Shown here piece by piece: positions 1 through 10,864 of a stretch of DNA of 64,000 nt (its first letter is position 1; each line of letters opens with the position of its first letter). The position numbers and the translations under genes were made by a program. A model generated the notes under the pieces. The model searched no databases, was not told where the DNA came from, and saw only the letters and a list, made by a program, of their open reading frames with translations. Source of the stretch: Saprospiraceae bacterium (GTDB taxonomy: Bacteria > Bacteroidota > Bacteroidia > Chitinophagales > Saprospiraceae); the NCBI GenBank assembly GCA_016714765.1, contig JADKCF010000008.1, positions 160,377 through 224,376 of the forward strand. The letters run 5' to 3'.

Positions 1-662
1 TTCATATCTATATCTATAAATGTCAATTCCCAAAAAATTCAACTCGAAGGATATGGTGGGCACTCCTATTTTCTAAAAAAATGCAGATTTATGATTAGGT
101 ATCAGTATCAACTTTTTTGACTGGAAGCTCGAAGATAGGCATCTCAATAGGCCAGTCATTTAATGATGTGTCTCCGTTGCCATCCGATCTTACGGAAGCT
201 AAGATTATACTAAAAGAAGAGTCTAATAGGTTACCTTTAGGTGCTGGATGGCCTGATTGGATAGAAGACTATAATTGGCCAAAGGTTCGGCTGGAAGAGC
301 AGCCTAATAGGTATTTTAGATTCAATGTGGGTATTCACTATATTTTTACTAAAAGATATAAAAAGGACCATAATTTCACTATTGGATTAGGCGCCATCAT
401 AAGCCATCGAGATGAGGGAGAGCTTATGAAAATGGTAGAAACATCAAAATTAATAGGCTTGTTTTTTAGACCTACAGACGATCATTCGATACCCATCTTC
501 AGTTATAATACTTACCTCGATGCAGGAATAAAATCTGACTTTACATATGTTTTCAAAAAATTTAATTTCATACACTTGGGATTTAGGTCTTCTTTTATAC
601 TTTTCCCTAAGTCTGGTGATGTGATGATAAATAATGGATTGGTCATTTCGATATTTCCATGA
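1..662 (+). pseudogene. Outer-membrane beta-barrel-like protein, 5' truncated and frame-broken
   Basis: The reading frame from base 1 (containing SQKIQLEGYGGHSYFL) stops at 118-120. A second frame continues from about 99 to 662 and ends in a short phenylalanine-proline tail. One extra T in the T6 run at 113-118 would join the two. The joined protein alternates hydrophobic and polar residues (for example YFRFNVGIHYIFT) and ends in aromatic strands, which resembles a small outer-membrane barrel of the porin-family type. The gene begins before the window. No family could be named. Either a one-base sequencing error or a real frameshift would explain the break. Confidence 0.45.
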
Positions 663-861
663 GACTCTATTTTATCCAAATTCTGGTTTGTTTTGAAGAC
701 TTTATTGATATGTGTGCAGGATATCAATATATGATTCCTGCTTTGGCAGCTTTAGAAGTTTCTGCCGGATATTCATTATTATACATTTTGTTTATTTGGT
801 ATATAGGGATGCCATAATTTTAATTGTGTAGATTTATTTTAATGTCGCCACGAGAGTAGGC

Positions 862-892
862 TTTTACTTTTGTCATCGCCACAAAAGTAAAA
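862..892. repeat. Perfect 12-bp inverted repeat with 7-nt loop
   Basis: TTTTACTTTTGT at 862-873 pairs perfectly with ACAAAAGTAAAA at 881-892 around the loop CATCGCC. From general familiarity, very similar palindromic tracts are scattered through Bacteroidota genomes, often next to remnants of mobile DNA. Here it lies outside any gene. It could also act as a transcription terminator for the upstream broken gene. Confidence 0.5.
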
Positions 893-1136
893 CAAAAGTC
901 CAGCTCAAAAAATGTGATTGCAAAGGCACCGTTCACTCCCGAAACTACATGCTTTTTCTTTTGCCATTAGTAGATTGTTTTTAAACGCCCTAGGTAGTGT
1001 GGCAAAAGACGCAATTCCGTTTCTTCGTTCTCTATCACTGTTTTCGAGCCAATAGCAACCCCTGAATCAGCAACAAAACAGTTGACAGACCCAGAATTCT
1101 ATGTTTCACCGATCATTTCTTAATGATAAGTGAGTG

Positions 1137-1184
1137 ATTCCGGAGCAAACTGAACCACTCATTCCGGTGCAAACTGAAGCAGTG
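1137..1184. mobile_element. Tandem 24-bp repeat, possible IS21-type terminal remnant
   Basis: Two adjacent 24-bp units begin with ATTCCGG and share GCAAACTGAA. They differ at four positions. Short tandem repeats inside the ends are typical of IS21-family elements, and this motif resembles ends seen in Bacteroidota IS21 copies. No istA or istB gene is present in the window, so this would be a solo end left after loss of the element. The family assignment is inferred from memory of the motif only. Confidence 0.35.
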
Positions 1185-1240
1185 AAATGTATATTTAATA
1201 TCATTTGAAAATTAGTTATGATCAATAGCTAAAATTATCG

Positions 1241-1248
1241 TAATTTTG
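1241..1248 (+). promoter_or_regulatory. Predicted -7 promoter element (TAATTTTG)
   Basis: Matches the Bacteroidota consensus TAnnTTTG. It lies 45 bases before the ATG chosen for the amylase and argues against the TTG codon at 1246, which falls inside it. No clear -33 element is visible. Confidence 0.4.
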
Positions 1249-1293
1249 TATCATATTGTCAATATTACAATAACCTTAGTCAAATATCGAACT

Positions 1294-4200
1294 ATGTGGC
1301 GGATTTTTGTTACTTTTTCCTTCGTTTTTATTGTCCAGCTTGTTTCTGGTCAGATTGTCTCTCTTGATCCAGTAACTGCCAGTCCCTCTACAAGTGCCAC
1401 TATAATTTTTGATGCCTCAGAGGGCAACAAGGAATTGGCAGGGGTTACCAAGGTCTACATACATCACGGTGTAGTCACGGACAATATCAATGGGACTGCC
1501 TGGAAATATGTCAAAGGCAACTGGGGTAAGGATGATGGAATAGGCTTGATGACCAAAGTAGCAGGAACGGCCAATAAATGGCAAATCACTTTTTCGCCAA
1601 ATATCAGAACCTACTTCGGTGTACCTTCAAATGAAAATATATTTAGAATATCCTGTGTGTTTCGCAATGCTGACGGCTCCAAAAAAGGGACTGTGAGTCC
1701 CGGGGAATATGGCTGGGGTACCGTTACAACAAATGGAGATTTTTATATCAATCTGAATAGTAGTAATTACGTGTCCATAAATGCCCCGACCGGGGATGAT
1801 GGGTTTATCGACCAGGGTCAAAATATACTTATAAAAGCGGATGCATCGGCAGAAGTAACCTCTATGAAACTGTGGTTGGACGAGGGCAATGGATATGTGG
1901 AGAAGGCAGCGGTTACATCAGGCAAAACATTATCCTACACCTTTACGCCTGCAGCGTCCCTGGATCTGGGTATCAAAGTCACTGCCACCATGAGTGGGCA
2001 GACGGTGGAAACTGTAAAGAGATATAACATAACCATCAGGAAACCAACAGAAGTGGCTCCACTGCCTGCAGGAATGAAGTCAGGTGTCAACTACGATCCG
2101 GCGGACCCTACTCAGGTCACATTGGTACTCCTCGCACCGCACAAGGATTTTGTGTATGCTGTGGGTGATTTTTCGCAATGGAAAATCAACGAAGGAAATC
2201 AGATGAAGCGGACCCCGGATGGGGAATATTACTGGGTGAAATTGTCAGGGTTGACACCCCAGAAAGCCTATGTGTATCAGTATTGGATAGATGGTCTCTT
2301 AAAAGTAGCAGATCCATACACCGAGCTTGTAGCAGATCCATGGAATGACAAATATATTGAACCCTCTGTGTTTCCCAATATTCCATCTTACACACGCCAG
2401 GATTTTGGTATTGCATCCGTATTTCAGACAGGCGTAGCCAAATACAACTGGGCTGTTTCAGAGTCGTCGTGGCAAAAACCTGATGTCAATCATCTGGTAG
2501 TTTATGAACTGCATATCAGGGATTTTATAGCCTCACATTCTTACGATGATATGATAGATACGATCACATATCTCAAGCGACTCGGAGTGAACGCTATTGA
2601 ATTTATGCCACTGAGCGAATTTGAAGGCAATGATTCATGGGGTTACAATCCTTCCTTTTACTTTGCTTTGGACAAATATTATGGTGTAAAAGATAAATTG
2701 AAACAATTCATAGAGATAGCGCATCAAAATGGCATCGCTGTCATTCTGGATATGGTGCTCAATCATTCATTCGGTCAGTCACCTATGGTGCAGATGTATT
2801 TTGAGGGTGGCAAACCTGCTGCTAATAATCCCTGGTTCAACAGAGAATATGTGGGCCAATATCAATGGGGGTATGATTTTAACCATGAGAGTAACTACAC
2901 TAAAAAATTCATAGATGATGTCAATAAATTTTGGCTGGAAGAATACCATTTTGATGGGTACAGGTTTGATTTTACCAAAGGATTTACTAATTATGCGCCT
3001 GGAGGAAGTGTAGATGGTTTCGATCAGTCTCGTATCAATATCCTCAAGCGGATGGCTGATCAGATTTGGAAAGTAGACCCGAAGGCTTACATTATACTGG
3101 AACACTGGAGTCCCGATGCGGAGGAAACCCAACTGGGCAACTATGGCATGAAAATGTGGCGAAATAAAAGTTATGACTTCGTGCCAGCCACCGTAGGACG
3201 ACCAGGAACCGGGAGTTTCAGCAATACAGACGCGACTACTCATGTCTCTCTTTTTAACAGTCACGACGAACGACGCATCGCCGAACATTGTCTTACCGAA
3301 GGTAGTTCGGAAGGAAGTTACAATATTAAAGATACTCTGATCATGTATGAAAGAGTCAAAATGGCTGCAGGCTTTTTCTTTTTGCAACCCGGCCCCAAAA
3401 TGATGTGGCAGTTCGATGAGCTGGGTTATGATATCGATATCAATTTTAATGGGAGGGTAGGCCGCAAACCTTATGTGTGGGGACCAGGAAGTTTAAAATA
3501 TTATAATAGTACACTCCGACAGCATGTCTATAAAGCATACCAGGGCATTTTGCACGTGCGAAACACCATAGGTGCTCCATTGCTGAAGACTGCTCAAAAG
3601 AGCCACCAGCTTACCGGAGACGTTCGTAGACTGAGTTATAATACTTCCGGAACAGATATGGTCGTCATAGGTAATTTTCGCTTACCACTAAAAGCATAGA
3701 TCCAAAATTTAGCCAAACAGGATGGTGGTACAATTATTTTTCAGGAGATAGTATCCTTGTCAGCAATGTGTCGGCACCCATTAACCTGAAACCAGGCGAA
3801 TGGCATATTTTTACGACAAAAAGATTGGCTGAAGGTCAGCCTGACGTCATAGGTATTTATGATAATCCGGTGACTATATCTCCCAATCCATTTAAAGGCA
3901 GTGACCAGATAAAGGTTAGATTTGATGCAACCAAAGCAAGCAGGGGAGGCACCTCAGGTCTCGTTGGTGCAGACAAAGTTTATTTTCATTCAGGGGTAAT
4001 TTTAAACGGGGCATCAAACAATATTTTGACTAATGTGAAGGGTACTCTGACAGATGATGGGCTGGGGCTGATGACAAAAGTGAGTGATAATATCTGGGAG
4101 ATTACTATCACGCCTAATGGATATTACAATATTCCGCAAGGAAAAGAAATCAATAAAATCGGTATGTGGTTCCGAAATGAAGATAATACCAGAAAAGGAT

Positions 4201-4922
4201 TTGGCTTCAGGGATGGTATAATATATTTTGAAGTGCTTTCTGACCTGCCTGTCATTACAGTTACACCGGCGGTTTTTGATGCAGATACGGAGATCAATAT
4301 TACTTTTAATGCAGGTGTTGGCAACAGAGAACTCAAAGGGGCTGATGCTGTATATATGCATTCAGGTGTGATATTGACCAATACGAATGCACCGAAGGGC
4401 AGCGACTGGAAGAAAGTCGTCGGAACCTGGGGAGCAGATAATGGAGTAGGAAAAATGACAAAAGTCACTGGTCAGACGGACCTATGGCAAATTAAGCTGA
4501 AACCGGGTACTTACTATGGTCTCACGGGTACTGAGTTTCCGTATTGGATAGCTGCGGTTTTTCGCAACAAAACCGGTACTGTTAAAGGCACCAGCACTGC
4601 AGGCACCTATGATTTTGGTCTCATAGATGGCACAAGTCTGGATTTCTTTATTAGAAATCAAAAAACTGTCAGCATTGAAGGGGCGGATGCAGCATCGTTA
4701 AAAATATTCCCCAACCCAACTTCTGCCTTCATCAAAGTCAATGGACTGCAAGGGCGCCATGATTTGATTATTTACAATACAGCAGGCAAGATAGTAGCCC
4801 GACATGAGATCGTGGATGGCGATGAGATGGATGTATCTGCTTTGCCACAGGGTATCTACTATTTTAAACTGGTACAAGGTGATACTATACAGTCAGGTAA
4901 ACTGATAATCAGCTACCGGTAG
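1294..4922 (+). CDS. Secreted GH13 alpha-amylase-family protein with T9SS sorting domain (one frameshift)
   Basis: ATG at 1294 gives a signal peptide (MWRIFVTFSFVFIVQLVSG). Next come a beta-sandwich module (about residues 20-155), an Ig-like domain, a CBM48-like domain (about 270-370) and a GH13 barrel (about 400-740). All four GH13 motifs are visible: DMVLNH, GYRFDFTKG with the nucleophile Asp, IILEHW with the acid/base Glu, and FNSHDE. The frame breaks at the TTTT run 3675-3678. Adding one T gives the continuous sequence GNFSLTTKSIDPKF and runs through two more copies of the N-terminal module to a C-terminal sorting domain (IFPNPTSAF). The repaired protein is about 1209 residues. It should be exported by T9SS and act on alpha-glucans outside the cell. 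The exact specificity (amylase, pullulanase or maltodextrinase) cannot be told. Whether the frameshift is real is unknown. Confidence 0.85.
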
Positions 4923-4999
4923 AGACATTTTTGTAATTTGATTTCTGAAAAAGTTGCTTTTCTTTCAGGAGTGACTTGTGCTTTTATAAATCTGTAAAA

Positions 5000-5848
5000 A
5001 TGATTCCTGTTTTTCCTCATTTGTATGTGTACGACAAAGGCAATAAGGCTGAAGAACGCAATTACGAATTTGGAAAAATGGCTGTGGAAGGTAAAAAACT
5101 CATTAAAACCAATAAAGAAACAGATAGCGCCCAATGGTCAAAGACTATAGAAGCCACTATCCATCAGCTCAAGCCCGAAAAAAATGGACTTGTCATATAC
5201 ATACATGGTTTTCAGGCTGACAACACCTACTTTATGCAGCAAAGTGGATTTGTGATTCAAAGGCACATCCTGGATCATCCATCCCATCCATACGGTATGG
5301 CCATCTCGCTACAATGGAAATCTGTCCTCATGTACGAAAGCGCTGTCACCCAAGCCCTTAAAAAAGGAAGGAACTTTGCCATTCTGCTCGAAGCAGTTTA
5401 TGAAATATTAAAAGCAAAATATCCTGAGGCTCCTGTTTCTTTCATCTGTCATTCAATGGGGAACAGAGTTTTTCAGGGTATCTTTGAGCAATGGATCACT
5501 ATGAGACCTGGGCTGGCTTTACATCACGTGATGATGTTTGCAGCTGATCTGGAAAGCAATATTTTTAATACTTATCTGAAAAATTTGGCTGCACATTGCC
5601 AGACCGTTTATGTGTATTATCACGGGTCAGACAAAACACTGCTTCTGGCCAGAGCTTTTAAACCACACAGCAGGCTGGGCATTTCCGGTCCGGAACAAGC
5701 TCCTCTGTTGCCACCTAATGTCATAGGCAGAGATGTGACAGGCATGATGAAAGAAAATGAAGCTTTTGCAGGAAAATTGACCCTTCACAGATATTATTAC
5801 GGTAGTCCTGGTATCAGAAATGAAATAGTCAGTATTCTTGCACACTGA
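5000..5848 (+). CDS. Alpha/beta hydrolase, DUF900-like
   Basis: A protein of about 282 residues. It has the oxyanion-hole segment GLVIYIHGF, the nucleophile elbow CHSMGN (G/A-x-S-x-G type) and a late His-rich tail (LHRYYYGSPG). The spacing fits DUF900-type esterase/hydrolase proteins. No signal peptide is seen, so it is probably cytoplasmic. ATG at 5000 is preferred over TTG at 4976 because no family-like sequence precedes it. The substrate is unknown. It follows the amylase gene by 77 bases on the same strand but could have its own promoter. Confidence 0.7.
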   Translation: MIPVFPHLYVYDKGNKAEERNYEFGKMAVEGKKLIKTNKETDSAQWSKTIEATIHQLKPEKNGLVIYIHGFQADNTYFMQQSGFVIQRHILDHPSHPYGMAISLQWKSVLMYESAVTQALKKGRNFAILLEAVYEILKAKYPEAPVSFICHSMGNRVFQGIFEQWITMRPGLALHHVMMFAADLESNIFNTYLKNLAAHCQTVYVYYHGSDKTLLLARAFKPHSRLGISGPEQAPLLPPNVIGRDVTGMMKENEAFAGKLTLHRYYYGSPGIRNEIVSILAH

Positions 5849-5973
5849 CATAAATCATAAACAGTATATCTGCAATTTACAAGTATTGGAGATTGTATGT
5901 AATTTATTCAGACATTACTGTTAATTAATTCATATATTGAATATGTTAATTTTAATAAATACCAGATTAGAGT

Positions 5974-5981
5974 TACTTTTG
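5974..5981 (+). promoter_or_regulatory. Predicted -7 promoter element (TACTTTTG)
   Basis: Matches TAnnTTTG and overlaps the alternative GTG codon at 5981. This makes the ATG at 5999 the better start for the aminopeptidase. Confidence 0.45.
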
Positions 5982-5998
5982 TGAAAAGAAATAATCAT

Positions 5999-7963
5999 AT
6001 GTCCATAAGCAATGTATTCAGGAGTACAGGTATACTAATTTTACTGATTTGTCAAGTGTATGTGCATGCACAGAGTAATCATGCAGACTTTGGACAGGAT
6101 CATTATTGCAACAAAGTTCATAGTGCAAGAAACCTGTTCAACCCATTGCTGAGGAATAATCCGCTAACTGAAAACTATGACCTCAAATATTACAGGTTTG
6201 AGTGGGAAATAGACCCAGCAGTATATGCCATCAAAGGAAAGGCTACACCTTATTTTAAGGTAGTGGGTGGCAGTACCCAGGAAATCAATATGGACCTTTC
6301 GAGTGCATTGACCATAGACAGCATTGTCTGGCATGGCCAAAAAATACAGTTTACACAACCGGCTTCATATCAGCTCAATATTAAGTTTCCACAGATACTA
6401 AATAATGGAGTACTGGATAGCTTGTCTATTACCTATCATGGTGTACCACCATCCGGTGGATTTGGATCATTTATACAGGACAAGCATGGAGAGGAACCCA
6501 TCTTGTGGACCCTCTCAGAGCCATTTGGTGCTCAGGACTGGTGGCCATGCAAAAACGGCCTCGACGATAAAATAGACAGCATAGACGTTATCATTACCAC
6601 ATTGGAAAAGTATCGCGCTGCCAGCAATGGCACCCTTGTTGCAGAAAAATCTCTTCCTGGAGGATTCAAATCCTATCACTGGAAACACAGATATGCCATC
6701 ACTCCTTATCTGGTGGCTATAGCAGTGACCAATTATGCTGCTTATACCGATGACGTGTTGCTTTCTGATGGCAAAATCATGCCCATGCTGAATTATGTAT
6801 ATCCCGAAAATCTTGCTTCTGCCAGATCAGGTACGGCAGCCAATGTCAAAGCACTGCAGTTTTATGACAGTTTATTTGTAGCATATCCATTCAGAAATGA
6901 AAAGTACGGACATGCTCAGTTTGGCTGGGGTGGGGGCATGGAGCATCAGACTATGAGCTTCGTAATCAACTATGGGTGGGGCCTTCTGGCTCACGAGCTG
7001 GCACATCAGTGGTTTGGTGACTTTGTGACATGCGGAGACTGGAGAGATATATGGCTAAATGAGGGATTTGCTACCTACTTGGAAGGGCTTAGCAGGGAGA
7101 GATTTCCACAGGCAGAAAAAGACTGGTACAACTGGAAAGTAGGCAAGGTAAATAGTATCACTTCCAATTCGGGAGGCTCTGTAAAAGTCGATGACCCCAC
7201 CAATGTAAACAGGATATTCAGCGGCAGACTCAGCTACAACAAAGGATCATATCTTCTTCACATGCTCAGGTGGAAGTTGGGGGATGACCATTTCTTTCAA
7301 GGGCTACGAAACTACCTGAATGACAGGGCTTACAATTATGCCATTACCGATGATCTGAAAACACATCTGGAGGATGTATCAGGTCAGGATCTGGAAGAGT
7401 ACTTTAATGATTGGTTTGCAGGGCAGGGATACCCTACATATCAGGTTGGCTGGGATCAGGATGGAGATAAAGTAGGTATCAGACTTAAGCAGACGACATC
7501 ACACCCCTCTGTATCATTTTTTGAGATGCCTGTACCAGTACGACTTTACGGCCAGGGCAAAGAAATGATGCTGAGACTAGACAATACGACCAAAGAGCAG
7601 GTTTTTGAAGTAAGTGTTGATTTTATAGTACAAAATGTGGAATTTGATCCTCAGATCTGGCTTGCCGCCAAAAGCAGTGTAGTCAAAGAAGAAGATATCC
7701 TGTCGTCTGTATCCGAACAACAAGAGGCATCACAAATAAGCATATACCCTAATCCTGCCAATGAATTCACCACATTGCATACCGGACATCAGGAGGCAGG
7801 GGTGTATATGATATATGACACCGGTGGGAAGCTTATCATGACTGCAAAAACAACAGGTGAAAATACCACATTAGATATCAAACCACTTAAGTCAGGAAAA
7901 TACTTTGTAAAAGTTGGTAAAGGCAAAAAGCAAAGTATCACGGAACTGATGAAGGTGGATTAA
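5999..7963 (+). CDS. Secreted M1-family metallo-aminopeptidase with T9SS sorting domain
   Basis: An N-terminal signal peptide (LILLICQVYVHAQ) is followed by the M1 beta-domain and the catalytic domain. The zinc site is clear: HELAHQWFGD (HEXXH) followed 18 residues later by the Glu of WLNEGFATYLEG. GGGMEHQTM replaces the classical GAMEN exopeptidase loop. RLSYNKGSYLL supplies the transition-state Tyr. A C-terminal sorting domain (ISIYPNPANEF) predicts export by T9SS and surface attachment or release. The role would be extracellular peptide trimming for nutrition. The gene length (about 654 residues) is normal for this secreted M1 group. The start was chosen from the promoter position. Confidence 0.88.
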   Translation: MSISNVFRSTGILILLICQVYVHAQSNHADFGQDHYCNKVHSARNLFNPLLRNNPLTENYDLKYYRFEWEIDPAVYAIKGKATPYFKVVGGSTQEINMDLSSALTIDSIVWHGQKIQFTQPASYQLNIKFPQILNNGVLDSLSITYHGVPPSGGFGSFIQDKHGEEPILWTLSEPFGAQDWWPCKNGLDDKIDSIDVIITTLEKYRAASNGTLVAEKSLPGGFKSYHWKHRYAITPYLVAIAVTNYAAYTDDVLLSDGKIMPMLNYVYPENLASARSGTAANVKALQFYDSLFVAYPFRNEKYGHAQFGWGGGMEHQTMSFVINYGWGLLAHELAHQWFGDFVTCGDWRDIWLNEGFATYLEGLSRERFPQAEKDWYNWKVGKVNSITSNSGGSVKVDDPTNVNRIFSGRLSYNKGSYLLHMLRWKLGDDHFFQGLRNYLNDRAYNYAITDDLKTHLEDVSGQDLEEYFNDWFAGQGYPTYQVGWDQDGDKVGIRLKQTTSHPSVSFFEMPVPVRLYGQGKEMMLRLDNTTKEQVFEVSVDFIVQNVEFDPQIWLAAKSSVVKEEDILSSVSEQQEASQISIYPNPANEFTTLHTGHQEAGVYMIYDTGGKLIMTAKTTGENTTLDIKPLKSGKYFVKVGKGKKQSITELMKVD

Positions 7964-8000
7964 AGTACAGGGTACTTACTTTTTAATCTTGACAAGTGAC

Positions 8001-9241
8001 TTAAAGAGTTTTATTTTCATTCTGTTCTGTTGATGTCAGTTTTTTAAGGATAAACAACGCTGCAAATAGAAAGGCCATGGGGATAAGTGTATAATAAAAT
8101 GCTTTATCAGCCCCCATATTCTTAAACAGCCAGCCTATCAGCCTTGACCCAAGTGTGCCACCTAAAGCCGAAAAAATAACTATCAATCCCGTCATAGGGC
8201 TATGCAGTTTTTTAGGCAGTGAGCTGAGGACTACAGAATTAAGAAGGGGATAAATAGGTGCAATAAATACACCAACAATCGGAAAGGCAAAACCAATCAT
8301 TGGAATATCAGCAAACGAATGTATATCAGTCACGGTTGCAGACACGGTTTTCGGCAGCACAAAAATTACCATACACATGGCAGCTACGAGACACACTGAC
8401 AAAACCGCAAACCAGCTGTACTTTTTGGTGAGTTGTCCTGCCAAGATCCTTCCTATACCCAGTGATACTGCCAGAATACTGGCCATCATGATGCTTATGT
8501 TTTCGGGTAATCTGAGTACTCTGTCATTAAAAGTAGGTAGCCAGGTCATAATTCCTTGTTCTATCATGACAAATAAAAAGGCGGAAAAAACAAATACAAT
8601 CACCAATGTACTAGCCATCAGGCGCATCATTTGCTTCAAATCATCAACAAGATCAACTCCTGGTATTTCATGTCCTTCGTCAAATTTGGCAAAAATAGAA
8701 ACAAAAATGATATCACACACATGATTGCCAACAGCAGATAGACATTCAGCCAGCTGTCCTGATTATTTTCATCGTTGAAGGCTGGAAAAAGAAAATAAGC
8801 CAATGCAATACCAAACATAAATACCCCTTCAATAGAACTCATGAGACTGTTGTGTTCTTTTTGTCCGTTGGTCACCAATCCTATGATAGAGTAAACAGAT
8901 ACTTTTATCAGAGCAAAAGAAACACCCACTGATGCAAATAATAGTTTTGCAGATAAGAATGAATTGCCAAAATACATACCAATACATGCAAATGCCACGA
9001 TAGTCAAAGCGGTAAGCATAGCCTTTTTATATCCTATTCTTGGCAAAAATGAAGCAATGACAAAAGACACAAAGGCGATAGGCAAGTCTTTAAATAATTC
9101 CAGCATGCTGGCTTGTAATTCATCTACACCATACAGTTTCTGCGATTTCAGGATCACAATACCTACACTATTGAGAAGAATAGCAAACACAAAGTAATTG
9201 ATAAAAAGTGAAAGTCTGACACCTGATTGCATAATGGGCAT
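8001..9241 (-). CDS. MFS transporter, probably sugar-related (one frameshift)
   Basis: Two overlapping frames together give one protein of about 413 residues with roughly 12 hydrophobic segments. The break lies in the A5 run at 8691-8695 (T5 on the coding strand). One more T makes the loop read through LFFAKFDEGHEIPGVDL without a gap. The N-terminal half has a typical MFS loop (PRIGYKKAML). ATG at 9241 is chosen because a TAnnTTTG element sits 12 bases upstream. The gene is divergent from trehalase, which suggests uptake of trehalose or a related sugar. This is inferred from context only. The 3' half alone (8001-8720) would not make a working transporter. Confidence 0.75.
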
Positions 9242-9253
9242 GATTTTATTAGA

Positions 9254-9261
9254 CAAACATA
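9254..9261 (-). promoter_or_regulatory. Predicted -7 element of the MFS gene (TATGTTTG)
   Basis: Read on the minus strand, this matches TAnnTTTG and lies just upstream of the ATG at 9241. It is in the divergent region shared with trehalase, so both genes could be controlled together. Confidence 0.45.
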
Positions 9262-9308
9262 ATGAATTCACGCTTTATTTGTATCATTGTATCTATAATG
9301 TTTCCATA

Positions 9309-10832
9309 ATGATACACCTTGAACTTCCCGAGCAGACTTTTAACCCGTTATTTACAGATATTGCTTTAAGTGGTCTGATATCAGATGGTAAATCTCTGGC
9401 AGATGCAATACCCCTGTTTGATCCGGATATAATCAATAAAGCCTATGAGTCACAAAAGAACAAACCGGGATTTGACTTACTGTCTTTTATGGATAAGCAT
9501 TTTAGTATTCCTACGGTCAGCGATTCCGGCTTTGTGACCAATGAAGGTGAGCCCCTAATACATCACATACACCGCTTATGGGCATATTTGCGCAGGGAAG
9601 CTACTAATCATAAGGCCATACGAGGTACTTTGATTTCCTTACCCCATGAATACATCGTGCCAGGAGGTAGATTTAATGAGGTGTACTATTGGGATAGCTA
9701 CTTTACCATGCTGGGACTCAAAATTTCCGGGTATATAGATATGATGGATTCCATGATGAAAAATTTTAGCTATCTAATAAGTCAAACAGGTTTTATTCCA
9801 AATGGTAACAGGACCTACTTTTTAAGCAGGAGTCAACCCCCTTTTTTTAGTATGATGGTGGAGCTCCTGGCAAAGGACAAAGGGCAGGGAGTTTTTTTAG
9901 AATATTTGCCATATATGGAAATGGAATACAAATTTTGGATGGATGCAACTGATCATGGTCCTGATTTTTCAGGCCACAGGATTGAATTGGAAAAAGATGA
10001 AGTACTCAATAGGTATTATGACAGATTGACCACGCCCAGGTCAGAAATGTTTGCAGCTGACATACATTTAGCAAAAGTATCTGATTTGCCTCCGGCAGTA
10101 TTGTTTGCTCATATACGGGCAGCATGTGAGTCGGGGTGGGATTTTAGCAGCAGATGGTTTGCAGGTGGATTGAATCTTGGTACTATCCATACGATTGAAA
10201 TTTTACCTTTAGATTTGAATTGTTTACTGTATCATTTGGAAACTTCCTTAGCTTTGGCATATAAGATGGATATTCAACAAAAAAGGTCAGAAGCTGAAAA
10301 AATGGATCAAAACGCTCTAACTCGGAAGAATCTGATCTTGAAATATTTTTGGAATGACAAGGAAGGATACTTTTTTGATTATGATTTTGTAAAAAAGGAA
10401 CAAACTGTATCTGTACATGCAGCCGGTATTTTCCCGTTGTGTTTTGGACTTTGCAGTGATGACCAGGCACTTCGAAGTTTACAATATCTAAAAAAACATC
10501 TTTTAGCTGATGGCGGTGTCAGGACAACCAATGTAATTAGCGGACAGCAATGGGATGCACCCAATGGATGGGCACCGTTACAGTGGATGGCTTTTACAGC
10601 AGCACTGGCATATGGACATAATGATTTGGCATTTGATATCGCTGCCAAGTGGACAAACCTGAATGAACGAGTCTTTAAAAATACAGGAAAAATGATGGAA
10701 AAATATAACGTGGAAGATACGGACGCTGAGAGCGGGGGAGGGGAATACCCTGTTCAGGACGGATTCGGATGGACAAATGGTGTTTATTTGGCCATGAAAG
10801 ATTGGCTGGTAAAAAATCAGCTTACATGGTGA
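9309..10832 (+). CDS. treF: Trehalase, glycoside hydrolase family 37
   Basis: A protein of about 507 residues carrying both trehalase signatures: PGGRFNEVYYWDSY and QWDAPNGWAPLQW. ESGWDFSSRW holds the catalytic Asp, and GGGEYPVQDGFGWTNGV holds the catalytic Glu region. There is no signal peptide with ATG at 9309, so it is expected in the cytoplasm, splitting trehalose into two glucose molecules. The longer frame back to 9198 overlaps the divergent MFS gene and is not family-like. The neighbour transporter would supply the substrate. The next small gene overlaps or follows closely. Confidence 0.9.
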   Translation: MIHLELPEQTFNPLFTDIALSGLISDGKSLADAIPLFDPDIINKAYESQKNKPGFDLLSFMDKHFSIPTVSDSGFVTNEGEPLIHHIHRLWAYLRREATNHKAIRGTLISLPHEYIVPGGRFNEVYYWDSYFTMLGLKISGYIDMMDSMMKNFSYLISQTGFIPNGNRTYFLSRSQPPFFSMMVELLAKDKGQGVFLEYLPYMEMEYKFWMDATDHGPDFSGHRIELEKDEVLNRYYDRLTTPRSEMFAADIHLAKVSDLPPAVLFAHIRAACESGWDFSSRWFAGGLNLGTIHTIEILPLDLNCLLYHLETSLALAYKMDIQQKRSEAEKMDQNALTRKNLILKYFWNDKEGYFFDYDFVKKEQTVSVHAAGIFPLCFGLCSDDQALRSLQYLKKHLLADGGVRTTNVISGQQWDAPNGWAPLQWMAFTAALAYGHNDLAFDIAAKWTNLNERVFKNTGKMMEKYNVEDTDAESGGGEYPVQDGFGWTNGVYLAMKDWLVKNQLTW

Positions 10833-10864
10833 ACGATTTCACATTAGTTCTGTTTGGTCGGGAA

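Larger units (their letters stand above)
663..1293. other. Intergenic region with hairpin and IS-end remnants
   Basis: No convincing gene was found. A 35-codon frame at about 710-817 has no recognisable features. The stretch holds a perfect hairpin (862-892), a tandem 24-bp repeat resembling an insertion-sequence end (1137-1184) and the predicted promoter of the amylase gene. It looks like a scar of mobile DNA. Confidence 0.5.

Noticed and set aside
3675..3768. Programmed ribosomal frameshifting in the amylase gene
   Set aside because: There is no slippery heptamer or downstream pseudoknot, and similar one-base breaks affect many unrelated genes.
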